A stretch of 64,000 bases of DNA, taken from positions 1 through 64,000 of the forward strand of contig NZ_BQME02000001.1 of the NCBI RefSeq assembly GCF_022180385.2, given 5' to 3'. Numbering within the stretch: the stretch's first letter is position 1; each line of letters starts with the position of its first letter. Origin of the DNA: Paenibacillus sp. L3-i20. GTDB taxonomy: Bacteria > Bacillota > Bacilli > Paenibacillales > Paenibacillaceae. The notes below the pieces were generated by a model. The model had not been told where the DNA came from, did not search any database, and saw only the letters and a list, made by a program, of their open reading frames with translations. Positions 51,630 to 59,782 of the stretch are shown here, piece after piece. A program made the translations under genes and the position numbers.

Positions 51630-54541
51630 TAGCCGTATACCCCCTGTGCAGACGATGCAATTTGCTCAGTAAGCATACTTTCAATACGAGCAACGATCGT
51701 ATTAGCATCATCACCGCTTTTGATGTCACCTGTCGTAACAGAAACGGTTGGAGTTAGAGAAACGAAGTTCTGAATATTTTTCATCTCTGCAAGCTCTCGC
51801 ATCATTTTGAGATCCTCACTGCTAATATCAACCTTTTCGTTTATTTGGCCTACTTCATTTACTTTATTAATATCTGGTGTTTCCCCTAACATCGATTTCC
51901 CCGCATCTAGCGGAGAATTTTCGACAAGACTTTTCTTGTCAAACATATTTTTCACCATGTCTACACCTTGGTGAAGATTGTCCCCAAGTAATTTCCCTAC
52001 TGTTTCACCCGTTTTTTGACCCTTATCGAAGGCAGAACCGGTATCCTTTAGCTCGAAGCGTGTTAGTTTAACAACATCTTCTTTAGATTTTAAGTTGTCC
52101 CTTTCATCCTCAAGCTTCTTTAGAACATTTCCAAATCCGCCAGTTATATTGATCTCTGCTCCTGTAATCTTGTTTAGTACGGTTTCGATTCCTTTTGCAA
52201 GATTTTGGAGATGACTCATCACATTAATAGCCATATCGAGCATTAACTTCTTCACTGCATATACTGGATCACGCCATAGATTGGCGAAAAACTCCGCAAT
52301 AGACAAGACGAAATTTGCAAAATAAGCGAACTGATTATAGAGGGATGCAAACATTACGCCAAATATCCCACCTATAATTCCGATTACTTCAGTTGTTGTA
52401 TCTTGCCATTTGTAAAGGCAATAGATAAGAAATCCAATAGCTGCTCCAATTAATAGAATAGGCCAGTTTGCAACAAGCCAAGCTACTGCAGTAGCTAATA
52501 TTGGTTGAACCATTAGCCACAACCTAACAATTAGCATTGATAATTGTGAATATAAACGAGGTATCATTGTAGTTGCCCACAACATCAATGCACCGCCTAC
52601 CATAGCCAAAAAGGGCTCCGCCGCTGTATACAACAGCACAAATATTTCACCAATTCCTATCAACGCATCCACTAGCCCAGTCGCCACCATACCTGCTAGT
52701 TCAATACCGCTAATGATACCGTCGATTAGAGCTGTTCCTCCCGGCGAGTTAAGCAATGCGCTGATCTTCTCGAACACCGGACCAAATGCCATCATCGCAT
52801 TATTGTTAAAACTTACAACGACTTCTTCAAAACTCTTTGGTGCTTTGCTAAACTTTTCGTTAATGTCATCCTTTGCACTAAATAACGCTTTTCTAATCGT
52901 ATCGGATGTGACCGTGCCGGAAGTGGATTTGTCTGATAATTCTTTTTTGCTCTTGCCGGTAAACTTAACAATGGCGTCCGCAAGCACGGGTGAGCTTTCA
53001 TTAATCGACTTAAAATCTTCTGCCTGCATTTTACCAGAAGCCATTATTTTGATGATATTCGCCATGCCAGCATCCTGATCAGTAGAGTCTGCACCAGAAA
53101 TTTTTAACGATTTCTGCATTAGCTCCGTGAAAGCGATTATTTCGTTATTTCCATTAAATTTATCTCCCGCAGTATTTGAGAACTTTGCTACATTTTTTGT
53201 CGTAGCTGTATAATCACTGCTTGATCTTTCTGCTGCTGCAAAGATATTTTCCTGCAACCCATTAGTCGTCTCACCTTTGCTCTTATCAGCAATGAATGCA
53301 ACCTTTGTATGATTGGACATATAAGCATCAGTTTGCTTCATTATCTCTTTAAGGTCTAGAAACCCTAAAATTGCACTGCCAATTGCTGCCCCCACTCCCT
53401 TAAGCTTACTAATCCATTTGTCAGTAAGTGAACTGCTGCTATCGAGATTATCGTTTATATCATCTTGATCGCTTTTAATCTGATCTTGTATTTGAAGTGC
53501 TCCTTGGACTTCAACATTGACCAAAATACCAATAGATAAGGACTGAAATTTTGAAACAAGTGCATAAACCTGCCTATTAGCTTCAGCCGCATAAACGATA
53601 ACACGTACAATTGCAGCTACTTGCACGATTGCGGCTACTTTTACAACTACAGCGACCTTCCCAATGATACTAAGATGTGCCAGATTCAGTGGTTTCAACT
53701 TAGCAGGTAACGACAGACTGCCCGCTGCCTTCTCCAATTTCTCCTTTAATCCCTTTGCACTGCTTATAGCTGAAGCTGGATTAAGCTTTGTCTTTATAGA
53801 CACTGATCCCAATCCAGAGCTGATCTGGGATTTCATACTAGATAATGACTTTGTGGCTACTTGCAAAATAGCGGCTACTTTTACTATTATATTGAGTTCA
53901 GACAGTTTCAATGGCTTCAACTTAGCAGATATTGATAGGCTGCCAGCCGCCTTCTCCAACTTCTTCCTTAATCCTTTAGCACTACTTATTGCTAAAGCCG
54001 CATTAAGCGTTGCTTTGACGGCAACAGATCCTAGTCCAGAACTGATATGTGATTTGACATTAGATAATGACTTTGCAGCTACTTGCACAATCGCGGCTAC
54101 TTTTATAATTATATTGAGCTCAGCCAGATTCAGTGGTTTCAACTTAACAGGTATTGACAGGTTTCCTGCCGCCTTCTCTAATTTACCCTTTAATCCCTTG
54201 GCACTGCTTGTAGCTGAAGATGCATCAAGCGATGCTTTGACAGTAGCAGATCCCAACCCAGAACTAATCTGTGATTTAATGCTAGATAGTGACTGAGTAA
54301 TCGCAGCTGTATCAAACACGACTTGAATCTTTATGGTAGGGTCGAGATTTGCAATCTGTTTTTTTACGCCATCAATCGCTTCTGTAACACTAGATACGTC
54401 TGCTTTCATACTAATTGGCGATTTTAGAACTCGCTTAAAGTTCTCCATGGAACCTTTAGCTTTATTTATTCTATTAATCACTTTCTGCAGTGGATCTACA
54501 AATGAATCAAACATGGTTAATGCTGACGCGACGGTAGACAT
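51629..54541 (-). CDS. xkdO: Tape measure protein (XkdO-like)
   Basis: About 970 aa from the ATG at 54541 (GGGAGGTG upstream); a longer frame to 54604 crosses a terminator and is rejected. Residues 84-305 hold three 74-aa repeats. A tape-measure domain ('KGETTNGLQENIFAAAERSSSDYTATTKNVAKFSNTAGDKF', 'MASGKMQAEDFKSINESSPVLADAIVKF') and membrane-spanning segments near 590-720 follow. It sets tail length and is injected or retained in the tube lumen. Length of about 970 aa would predict a tail on the order of 140 nm using the usual 1.5 angstrom per residue rule. Confidence 0.88.
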   Translation of the reverse strand: MSTVASALTMFDSFVDPLQKVINRINKAKGSMENFKRVLKSPISMKADVSSVTEAIDGVKKQIANLDPTIKIQVVFDTAAITQSLSSIKSQISSGLGSATVKASLDASSATSSAKGLKGKLEKAAGNLSIPVKLKPLNLAELNIIIKVAAIVQVAAKSLSNVKSHISSGLGSVAVKATLNAALAISSAKGLRKKLEKAAGSLSISAKLKPLKLSELNIIVKVAAILQVATKSLSSMKSQISSGLGSVSIKTKLNPASAISSAKGLKEKLEKAAGSLSLPAKLKPLNLAHLSIIGKVAVVVKVAAIVQVAAIVRVIVYAAEANRQVYALVSKFQSLSIGILVNVEVQGALQIQDQIKSDQDDINDNLDSSSSLTDKWISKLKGVGAAIGSAILGFLDLKEIMKQTDAYMSNHTKVAFIADKSKGETTNGLQENIFAAAERSSSDYTATTKNVAKFSNTAGDKFNGNNEIIAFTELMQKSLKISGADSTDQDAGMANIIKIMASGKMQAEDFKSINESSPVLADAIVKFTGKSKKELSDKSTSGTVTSDTIRKALFSAKDDINEKFSKAPKSFEEVVVSFNNNAMMAFGPVFEKISALLNSPGGTALIDGIISGIELAGMVATGLVDALIGIGEIFVLLYTAAEPFLAMVGGALMLWATTMIPRLYSQLSMLIVRLWLMVQPILATAVAWLVANWPILLIGAAIGFLIYCLYKWQDTTTEVIGIIGGIFGVMFASLYNQFAYFANFVLSIAEFFANLWRDPVYAVKKLMLDMAINVMSHLQNLAKGIETVLNKITGAEINITGGFGNVLKKLEDERDNLKSKEDVVKLTRFELKDTGSAFDKGQKTGETVGKLLGDNLHQGVDMVKNMFDKKSLVENSPLDAGKSMLGETPDINKVNEVGQINEKVDISSEDLKMMRELAEMKNIQNFVSLTPTVSVTTGDIKSGDDANTIVARIESMLTEQIASSAQGVYG
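53624..54292 (-). repeat. Three 222-bp repeats in the tape measure gene
   Basis: Each unit encodes 74 residues of the form SLSxxKSQISSGLGS...KGLxxKLEKAAGxLSI...KLKPLxL...I-KVAA. The three copies are clearly alike in protein and DNA but not identical. Confidence 0.88.
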
Positions 54542-54571
54542 GCGTTCACCTCCCATACTCTGAGTTGAAAA

Positions 54572-54592
54572 AAAGCGCCCAAAGGGCGCTTT
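54572..54592 (-). terminator. Intrinsic terminator inside the tail operon, before the tape measure gene
   Basis: AAAGCGCCC and GGGCGCTTT form a 9-bp perfect stem with a 3-nt loop. On the transcribed strand TTTTTTTC follows directly. It lies between the chaperone extension and the tape measure gene. Confidence 0.92.
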
Positions 54593-54606
54593 CTCCAATT
54601 CCATTA

Positions 54607-54783
54607 CTATTTTCTCTTTCTTTTCTGTTGATCTTTTCGCTCCCGCTCGACACGTGTTTCAATCATTGCATAGATTGCTGCACGCTCTCTCCGCCCCATC
54701 TCCATAAGTTCATGAGGCAAAATGTGGAGCTCATGGAGGGCGTAGTAGGCATAATTCGTTGCGCCATCGCCCTCCTCTATTAG
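54607..54783 (-). CDS. -1 frameshift extension of the tail assembly chaperone (gpT-like part)
   Basis: The chaperone frame ends at TAA (54782-54780) directly after the slippery heptamer A AAA AAC (54789-54783). In the -1 frame, reading goes on for 58 codons: LIEEGDGATNYAYYALHELH..., then a Lys/Arg-rich tail 'RVERERKDQQKRKRK', to the TAG at 54609. The extension has no start codon or ribosome site of its own. Its 'YALHELHILPHELMEMGRRERAAIYAMI' core is typical of the T part of GT-type chaperones. The fusion would be about 198 aa. Confidence 0.85.
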   Translation of the reverse strand, partial: LIEEGDGATNYAYYALHELHILPHELMEMGRRERAAIYAMIETRVERERKDQQKRKRK

Positions 54784-55202
54784 TTTTTTACTTCCTGTAC
54801 CAGCTCGTTCATATCTTGATCAAACCCATTGATTCTCTGTACGTTTTGTACAAGTTCTGCATATTCGCCTGGCAGAAGCATTTTGCGAAGCAATGTCTCT
54901 GCTCCCATCACACCATAAGATTTTTGCAACTCAACATTTTTAAGATCGGGATGAACAACACTTGTTGTTACTAATAAGGCCAAATAATCTTCTGTGCTCG
55001 TTTCTTGTGTATATTGCCCGTTTCTACCTTTTACTCTGCGAGTAGAGGCTTTACGGCACTCCTCATTCTCACCTTCGGTCATACTACGAATCTTCCATAG
55101 TACTGTAGCTCCATCTTTTTTACGAAAACGATTCGACACAGCAATTTCCTCTGTTACTTCTGATGTTACGTTTTGTGCAAAAAATAAACTTAAATCACTC
55201 AT
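54780..55202 (-). CDS. xkdN: Tail assembly chaperone (XkdN, gpG-like)
   Basis: 140 aa. 'EIAVSNRFRKKDGATVLWKIRSMTEGENEECRKASTRR' and 'DYLALLVTTSVVHPDLKNVELQKSYGVMGAETLLRKMLLPGEYAELVQNV' identify XkdN. It coats the tape measure during assembly. The 3' end carries a slippery site that lets a fraction of ribosomes make the longer fusion form. Confidence 0.88.
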   Translation of the reverse strand: MSDLSLFFAQNVTSEVTEEIAVSNRFRKKDGATVLWKIRSMTEGENEECRKASTRRVKGRNGQYTQETSTEDYLALLVTTSVVHPDLKNVELQKSYGVMGAETLLRKMLLPGEYAELVQNVQRINGFDQDMNELVQEVKN

Positions 55203-55216
55203 CGTAATTCCTCCTA

Positions 55217-55681
55217 TTAATTACCCGTTAGCGGGTTAAATTGGCCTGAAACCTCATAGTCTGTAAACGTAAATGGCAATTCTTCTTCCATCATATCGTC
55301 TGACGTGGCATCGAATTGTACTGCGCTAACACTATCCAAATTACATCCTTTAAGTACGATCGTTTGCTTACCTGTTCCTGATTGCGGGTCTTCATTAATT
55401 ACTTCAAGATCAAAATAAAAGTCCCGACCAGTGCTAACGTATTCATACATTAGCTGACGGAACATGGAAGTTACATAATAAACTTTAAGCGTCCCTGTGC
55501 CCGTCCAACCAGATGATCGCTTGGCAACATTCGTTTTACCAAGAATAGGAACATCAATTTTATTTTTTTCAATCGTTGCTTCTAACGACTTTGCGTAAAA
55601 AAGCTCCTCAATCCTCGTACCCATTTTCACAAAAGCTTTGGCTTGCTTCCCACTAATTGCATCATTTTCATTAAAAAACAT
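55217..55681 (-). CDS. xkdM: Tail tube protein (XkdM)
   Basis: 154 aa from the ATG at 55681, with AAGGGAG eight nt upstream. 'NENDAISGKQAKAFVKMGTRIEELFYAKSLEATIEKNKIDVPILGKTNVAKRSSGWTGTGTLKVYYVT' is the XkdM core. It forms the inner tube of the contractile tail. Follows the sheath gene directly. Confidence 0.93.
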   Translation of the reverse strand: MFFNENDAISGKQAKAFVKMGTRIEELFYAKSLEATIEKNKIDVPILGKTNVAKRSSGWTGTGTLKVYYVTSMFRQLMYEYVSTGRDFYFDLEVINEDPQSGTGKQTIVLKGCNLDSVSAVQFDATSDDMMEEELPFTFTDYEVSGQFNPLTGN

Positions 55682-55694
55682 AGCATTCACTCCC

Positions 55695-57011
55695 TTATCC
55701 GACCGCAATGGTCATATATAGTTTTTCCATACTGTCTACTGGCTGCACATAAACCTCAGAGATTACCGCATCAATTCCATCGCCTGGTGCTACTTTAATA
55801 TCTTTCTGCAAATCAAAATTTTGAATAGCCTCGATGTTTTGCAGATTTTTCAAATAAGTAACATATTCACTTTTCAGTAAGTTACGACCGTCATCATTGT
55901 TGCTGACTTTACCGAGATAAAAGTCACGGAAAATTCGTCCAAAATCATTATTAATACCGTCCAATACGCGAAGAACACGGTTTTTGGCAAATCCCTTGCC
56001 CTTTTGCGGACTGAATGTATGCAATGAATTAATATCCTGTTCAACGACTGCACGACCTGCGACTCCAGTAAATACGAACTCGCCATTTTTGAGAGCTGTT
56101 TCAATTTGACTGTTCGTATATTTCGGCGTCACATCTACCGCTCCATCATAAGCATCATACGTCAGAGATTTATTCATAGCGGCACTAGCTGTTGCGCCTG
56201 CTACCCACGCCACTGACTGAGCAGCTGTAAGAATCGATCCGTCAGATAAAACGACACCATTTTTGACACTAATGACGCCCTCATAATCTGCTGTTGGGTA
56301 GTTCTCCATAACAACCTGAACTTTCTTGCCTTCAGATTCGCGCTGGCGACGGCAGAAGGAAGCAAACACTTCCTTCGTTGCTGCATCTGTTACCATTAGA
56401 CCGATCGTATTGACGTCTTGTACTTCAACAACTGCTAAATAGTCAAGATAATCTTGAGCGGTTGTAACACCATCTGTTCCACCCACGAGTGGAATACCAG
56501 CCGATGCAACTAGCGCACCCGTTCCAGAAAATTCAACCCAGTTATTCCCTTTCAAACCTGCGATATTGACAACGTTTTGCCGATCTACTTCAATACCTTC
56601 TAGAATCGTTGACACGTCGAATGTACCCGGTTCATCCACATTTGCGGTGATCTTAACTGCCAAAGCATTACCTCTTACACCGCCATACTTTGCTGATAAC
56701 GTTATGCCTCCAGCAGTTGCAGTTGCTTTTGTTCCTACATTAAGGCGATACAACAACAATGTCTTAGCCCGCTTCAACACTTCCTTAACCGCTAGCAATT
56801 GAGGGGCCGTTAATGGATAACCCAGTTTCTTAGAAGCTTCAGCTTCGGATTCAATCGTTACAATCTGCTTTGAAGCTCCCCAAGAAAGCAATAGTGGCAA
56901 ACTAACAATACCCCGAGTACCGCCACCATCAGCAGATAGCGACTCACCTTTAAAATTGATATACGAGCCAGGTCTCACCTTATTTTGCATACTCCATACG
57001 CCTCCAGCCAT
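55695..57011 (-). CDS. xkdK: Tail sheath protein (XkdK)
   Basis: 438 aa. 'QNKVRPGSYINFKGE' at the N-terminus, 'GTKATATAGGITLSAKYGGVRGNALAVKI' in the middle and 'VLRVLDGINNDFGRIFRDFYLGKVSNNDDGRNLLKSEYVTYLKNLQNIEAIQNF' at the C-terminus match contractile sheath proteins. Its presence shows that the particle is contractile (R-type). The start codon lies 1 bp after the stop of the small upstream gene. Confidence 0.96.
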   Translation of the reverse strand: MAGGVWSMQNKVRPGSYINFKGESLSADGGGTRGIVSLPLLLSWGASKQIVTIESEAEASKKLGYPLTAPQLLAVKEVLKRAKTLLLYRLNVGTKATATAGGITLSAKYGGVRGNALAVKITANVDEPGTFDVSTILEGIEVDRQNVVNIAGLKGNNWVEFSGTGALVASAGIPLVGGTDGVTTAQDYLDYLAVVEVQDVNTIGLMVTDAATKEVFASFCRRQRESEGKKVQVVMENYPTADYEGVISVKNGVVLSDGSILTAAQSVAWVAGATASAAMNKSLTYDAYDGAVDVTPKYTNSQIETALKNGEFVFTGVAGRAVVEQDINSLHTFSPQKGKGFAKNRVLRVLDGINNDFGRIFRDFYLGKVSNNDDGRNLLKSEYVTYLKNLQNIEAIQNFDLQKDIKVAPGDGIDAVISEVYVQPVDSMEKLYMTIAVG

Positions 57012-57012
57012 C

Positions 57013-57189
57013 TTACATCACCTTCCTTTTCACAAATTCGTTGATTAATTTTTCTGCTTGTTCAACTGTATACGAGCTATCATCTTTCAGGACTGCATGG
57101 AGCACGTCCTTTTTATTCGGAGAAAATTGATTCGAATCAATAATTTGAGACTTCGTAAAAACCGGTACTTCAACTTCTTTTTTAATCAT
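57013..57189 (-). CDS. Small protein between the tail terminator and sheath genes
   Basis: 58 aa: starts MIKKEVEVPVFTKSQIIDSN and ends in EQAEKLINEFVKRKVM. A short helical protein with a Lys-rich C-terminus. It overlaps the preceding gene by 8 bp and abuts the sheath start, a position occupied by similar short genes in PBSX-type operons. Function unknown. Confidence 0.7.
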   Translation of the reverse strand: MIKKEVEVPVFTKSQIIDSNQFSPNKKDVLHAVLKDDSSYTVEQAEKLINEFVKRKVM

Positions 57190-57616
57190 AGATAATGCCC
57201 TCCTCTAAATTTTGCGTTTTCATCAATGGAATTGTTGGCGACTTCGCCCAGATGAGTAGTTGAAAATCTACAAAGAAATGCAACACACCGTCTATCAATT
57301 CGAATTGCATGCCTATTGCGGGAACTGAACGACCTAATACGTTAATCGTTTGAAGAGCACTTGTAAGATGCTCTGCCATTTGATACATCTCTGCGGCATT
57401 CCCTGCCAAACTGATGTACTGTACATCAAATGGAAACTTACGGCGATAGCGGCGACCTAACTCCTGCTGATGGCTTGACCGCAGCAGCTTAATCAAGAAA
57501 TAGGGTGGATTCAGTTGCTGATTGATCCCCTCACTATGAATAGTAATGTGAGGAAACGCTGCAGCAAGAGCCCCGTGCAGGGCTGACCGTATTTCGTTGA
57601 TAGTCACTTCATTCAT
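57182..57616 (-). CDS. Tail terminator-like protein (first gene of the tail operon)
   Basis: 144 aa. 'NEIRSALHGALAAAFPHITIHSEGINQQLNPPYFLIKLLRSSHQQELGRRYRRKFPFDVQYI' resembles the DUF6838/YqbJ-like proteins found just before the sheath gene in Firmicute contractile phages, thought to close the head-proximal end of the tail. In a headless particle it would cap the tail. Follows an AAGGAG site. Confidence 0.72.
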   Translation of the reverse strand: MNEVTINEIRSALHGALAAAFPHITIHSEGINQQLNPPYFLIKLLRSSHQQELGRRYRRKFPFDVQYISLAGNAAEMYQMAEHLTSALQTINVLGRSVPAIGMQFELIDGVLHFFVDFQLLIWAKSPTIPLMKTQNLEEGIIYD

Positions 57617-57744
57617 CTCATCTTGCTCCTTACCTCTTAATAATCGTTCCCTTGCTTGACCACTAACCTTTCATAAACTTAGTCATGCAAACATTTACAT
57701 CACCCTCCAATCGATTTTCCGGTTTAGTCCGGTGAAAATGGAAA

Positions 57745-57815
57745 GGGCCTCGGAAGTCTCATCCGAAGCCCAAGCTACTGAAAATAAAAAAACATCCTTA
57801 TTAGATGAAGAATGT
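57745..57815 (-). terminator. Two consecutive terminators in the tail operon leader
   Basis: At 57792-57815 ACATTCTT / AAGGATGT on the minus strand is followed by TTTTTTTATTTT. At 57745-57771 GGGCTTCGGA / TTCCGAGGCCC is followed by TTTCCATTTT. Both face the first tail gene, which begins about 130 bp later. Confidence 0.8.
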
Positions 57816-57863
57816 CGGTTACTAATAATATTCATTTGCTATTTTCACTTAAGTTGATAAAAA

Positions 57864-58590
57864 GAAAAGCCGTCCATGATCTGGACGACTTTCGCTCATT
57901 TACTATTTGTTTGATACTATCATAATAACACGGAAATTCGAGCCTGTGGTACACACTTGGTATACATTTCAGTATACACTCTGGTACAAGCATCATGAAT
58001 AACGAATGCACAGCGTTTACTTGTAACTTTCATTTATTGAATCTTTGTGGCTAGAAAAAAGAAAAGCCGTCCATGATCTGGACGACTTTCGCTCATTTAC
58101 TATTTGTTTGATACTATCATAATAACACGGAAATTCGAGCCTGTGGTACACACTTGGTATACATTTCAGTATACACTCTGGTACAAGCATCATGAATAAC
58201 GAATGCACAGCGTTTACTTGTAACTTTCATTTATTGAATCTTTGTGGCTAGAAAAAAGAAAAGCCGTCCATGATCTGGACGACTTTCGCTCATTTACTAT
58301 TTGTTTGACAATATCATAATAACACGGAAATTTGAGCTTGTGGTACACACTTGGTATACATTTCAGTATACACTCTGGTACAAGCATCATGAATAACGAA
58401 TGCACAGCGTTTACTTGTAACTTTCATTTATTGAATCTTCATGGCTTGAAAAAAGAAAAGCCGCCCATGATCTCTGGACGACTTTCACTCATTTACTATT
58501 TGTTTGATACTATCATAATAACACGGAAATTCGAGCCTGTGGTACACACTCCGTATACATTCCAGTATACATGCTGGTATAGCGATTATT
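57864..58590 (-). repeat. Array of four 197-bp tandem repeats, each with phased sites and a terminator
   Basis: Units start at 57864, 58061, 58258 and 58455; the last is cut at the late regulator stop codon. On the minus strand each unit has four GTAC/GTATAC motifs about 12 bp apart, then a TATGAT -10-like box. About 40 bp later comes a terminator: AAAG-T-CGTCCA, loop GATCA, TGGACG-G-CTTT and a U-rich run. Units 1 and 2 are almost identical; unit 3 has a few changes and unit 4 has a 2-bp insertion in the hairpin. This fills the 974-bp gap before the tail genes. Confidence 0.93.
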
Positions 58591-59196
58591 TTAACAAGAC
58601 AATTTAATATACTCGCTGATTGCTTTCGTTCGCCAACGGATATAGGTTTGCTTCACAATCGAAAGTTGATAACAAGTTTCATCAACACTTTTACTTTCTA
58701 TATATTTCAACCTTAGTAATTTCGAATAATCAGGCTTATACTCTTCAAGCGCTACAAGTACGTTGTCAACCTTTTGCAATTGTTCCTGAAGATCTTGAAG
58801 CTCTGATAATCTATCCAATACCATATCAATGTCATCACGAATACCGTATCCGCGAGCTTTAATTACATTATCAATCTTGCCCCGTAGTTCCTTCAATAGC
58901 TTGTCATCTTCTACGTCATTTCCTTCTAGCGGAATTGCTTTTAACTGACTCTTAATGCCTGCAGGATATTGCTTAAGGTAAGCATGTGCCACTGTTTCAA
59001 GTTTCTGCTCCTTTGCAGACAAATACATATAGCTAGGCATTCCCCGCAAACGACTGTGCAGTTCTTGAAGCTGATCATCTTGATTTAACCTGCTCACTGT
59101 AATTCCTGAACCAATATTATATGTACTTAAAACTTGAATACGTGCCTTCAATTGCCGATATTGATTTAACTGATCAATTACTTGTTGCTCGGTCAT
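58591..59196 (-). CDS. Late-gene regulator (Xpf/ArpU-like, sigma-region-4-type HTH)
   Basis: 201 aa. Two Leu/Gln-rich helical parts, one central coiled coil ('MVLDRLSELQDLQEQLQKVDNVLVALEEY') and a C-terminal sigma-70 region-4-like HTH ('YSKLLRLKYIESKSVDETCYQLSIVKQTYIRWRTKAISEYIKL'). Its location between the repressor and the late operon corresponds to xpf in PBSX, a positive late regulator. Starts at an ATG with GGCGGGG upstream; its promoter abuts the first Xre operator. The 197-bp array begins right after its stop codon. Whether it acts as activator, sigma-like factor or antiterminator is open. Confidence 0.75.
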   Translation of the reverse strand: MTEQQVIDQLNQYRQLKARIQVLSTYNIGSGITVSRLNQDDQLQELHSRLRGMPSYMYLSAKEQKLETVAHAYLKQYPAGIKSQLKAIPLEGNDVEDDKLLKELRGKIDNVIKARGYGIRDDIDMVLDRLSELQDLQEQLQKVDNVLVALEEYKPDYSKLLRLKYIESKSVDETCYQLSIVKQTYIRWRTKAISEYIKLSC

Positions 59197-59248
59197 TGTC
59201 GATCCCCGCCTTTTATATTATTAATAATGAATAGATTCGATTGAATAA

Positions 59249-59277
59249 TTAATAGGTATTTACTTTCGGATAATCAA
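59249..59277 (-). promoter_or_regulatory. Promoter of the late regulator gene
   Basis: Minus-strand TTGATT (59277-59272), 17-bp spacer, TATTAA (59254-59249). The -35 touches operator O1, so bound repressor would block it. Confidence 0.65.
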
Positions 59278-59364
59278 ACGCAATTGCGTTCATCACTTCG
59301 TTAAATGTATACGCATTTTCGTTCAAAGTCAATAGTATTTTGGAGAATTAAACGCAATGACGTT
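59277..59364. promoter_or_regulatory. Three 14-bp operators of the Xre repressor
   Basis: O1 AACGCAATTGCGTT (59277-59290, perfect palindrome), O2 TACGCATTTTCGTT (59310-59323) and O3 AACGCAATGACGTT (59351-59364). They lie between the divergent regulator and repressor genes. A TATAAT at 59391-59396 downstream of O3 may be the -10 of the xre promoter. Confidence 0.78.
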
Positions 59365-59455
59365 CAACACTCGCTTTACAGCCAGGTAATTATAATGTAG
59401 GATATTTGTGTGTACGAAAAAGCGTGCGCAAATTTATGTTTATGAGGTGTGTACG

Positions 59456-59782
59456 TTGGATAAAAGAGCAAAGATTCTAGCTGATCTTATTGATAAAAGA
59501 GGTAGCAGAAGATCATTTGCAGAGGAAATAGGACTACCACCGACAACATTACAATCCATACTTACGAGAGGAATCGGAAAAGCTGCTGTCGATAATGTTC
59601 TAAAAGTCTGCAAAGCCCTCAATATATCTATTGAAGAACTTGAGCAATTAGCAGAAACCAATTGTGAAAATTATGAAATCGGAACGATAGCGGCACACCA
59701 TGATGGAGAGGATTGGACTGATGAGGAAAGGGAAGAGATCGAAAGTTTCAAACAATTCGTTCGCTCCAGAAAGAAGAAATAA
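59456..59782 (+). CDS. Xre-family repressor of the tailocin locus
   Basis: 108 aa from the TTG at 59456, chosen because GAGGTG stands 6 nt upstream. N-terminal HTH 'ILADLIDKRGSRRSFAEEIGLPPTTLQSILTRGIGKAAVDNVLKVCKALNISIEELEQL', acidic middle and a basic tail. It is the equivalent of Xre in PBSX. It probably holds the late regulator off by binding the three operators. Overlaps the ImmA-like gene. Confidence 0.87.
   Translation: MDKRAKILADLIDKRGSRRSFAEEIGLPPTTLQSILTRGIGKAAVDNVLKVCKALNISIEELEQLAETNCENYEIGTIAAHHDGEDWTDEEREEIESFKQFVRSRKKK

Noticed and set aside
53664..54296. A 210-codon open frame on the plus strand inside the tape measure gene
   Set aside because: It is the antisense of the 74-aa repeat region, has no ribosome site and follows the repeat periodicity. 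The minus-strand gene has clear family motifs.
58017..58405. Two near-identical 63-codon minus-strand frames in the 197-bp repeats
   Set aside because: They exist only because the unit is repeated, cross unit borders and the terminator hairpin, and lack ribosome sites. Another short frame of 37 codons per unit also lacks support.
57864..58590. CRISPR array
   Set aside because: The units are 197 bp, identical over their whole length and have no unique spacers.
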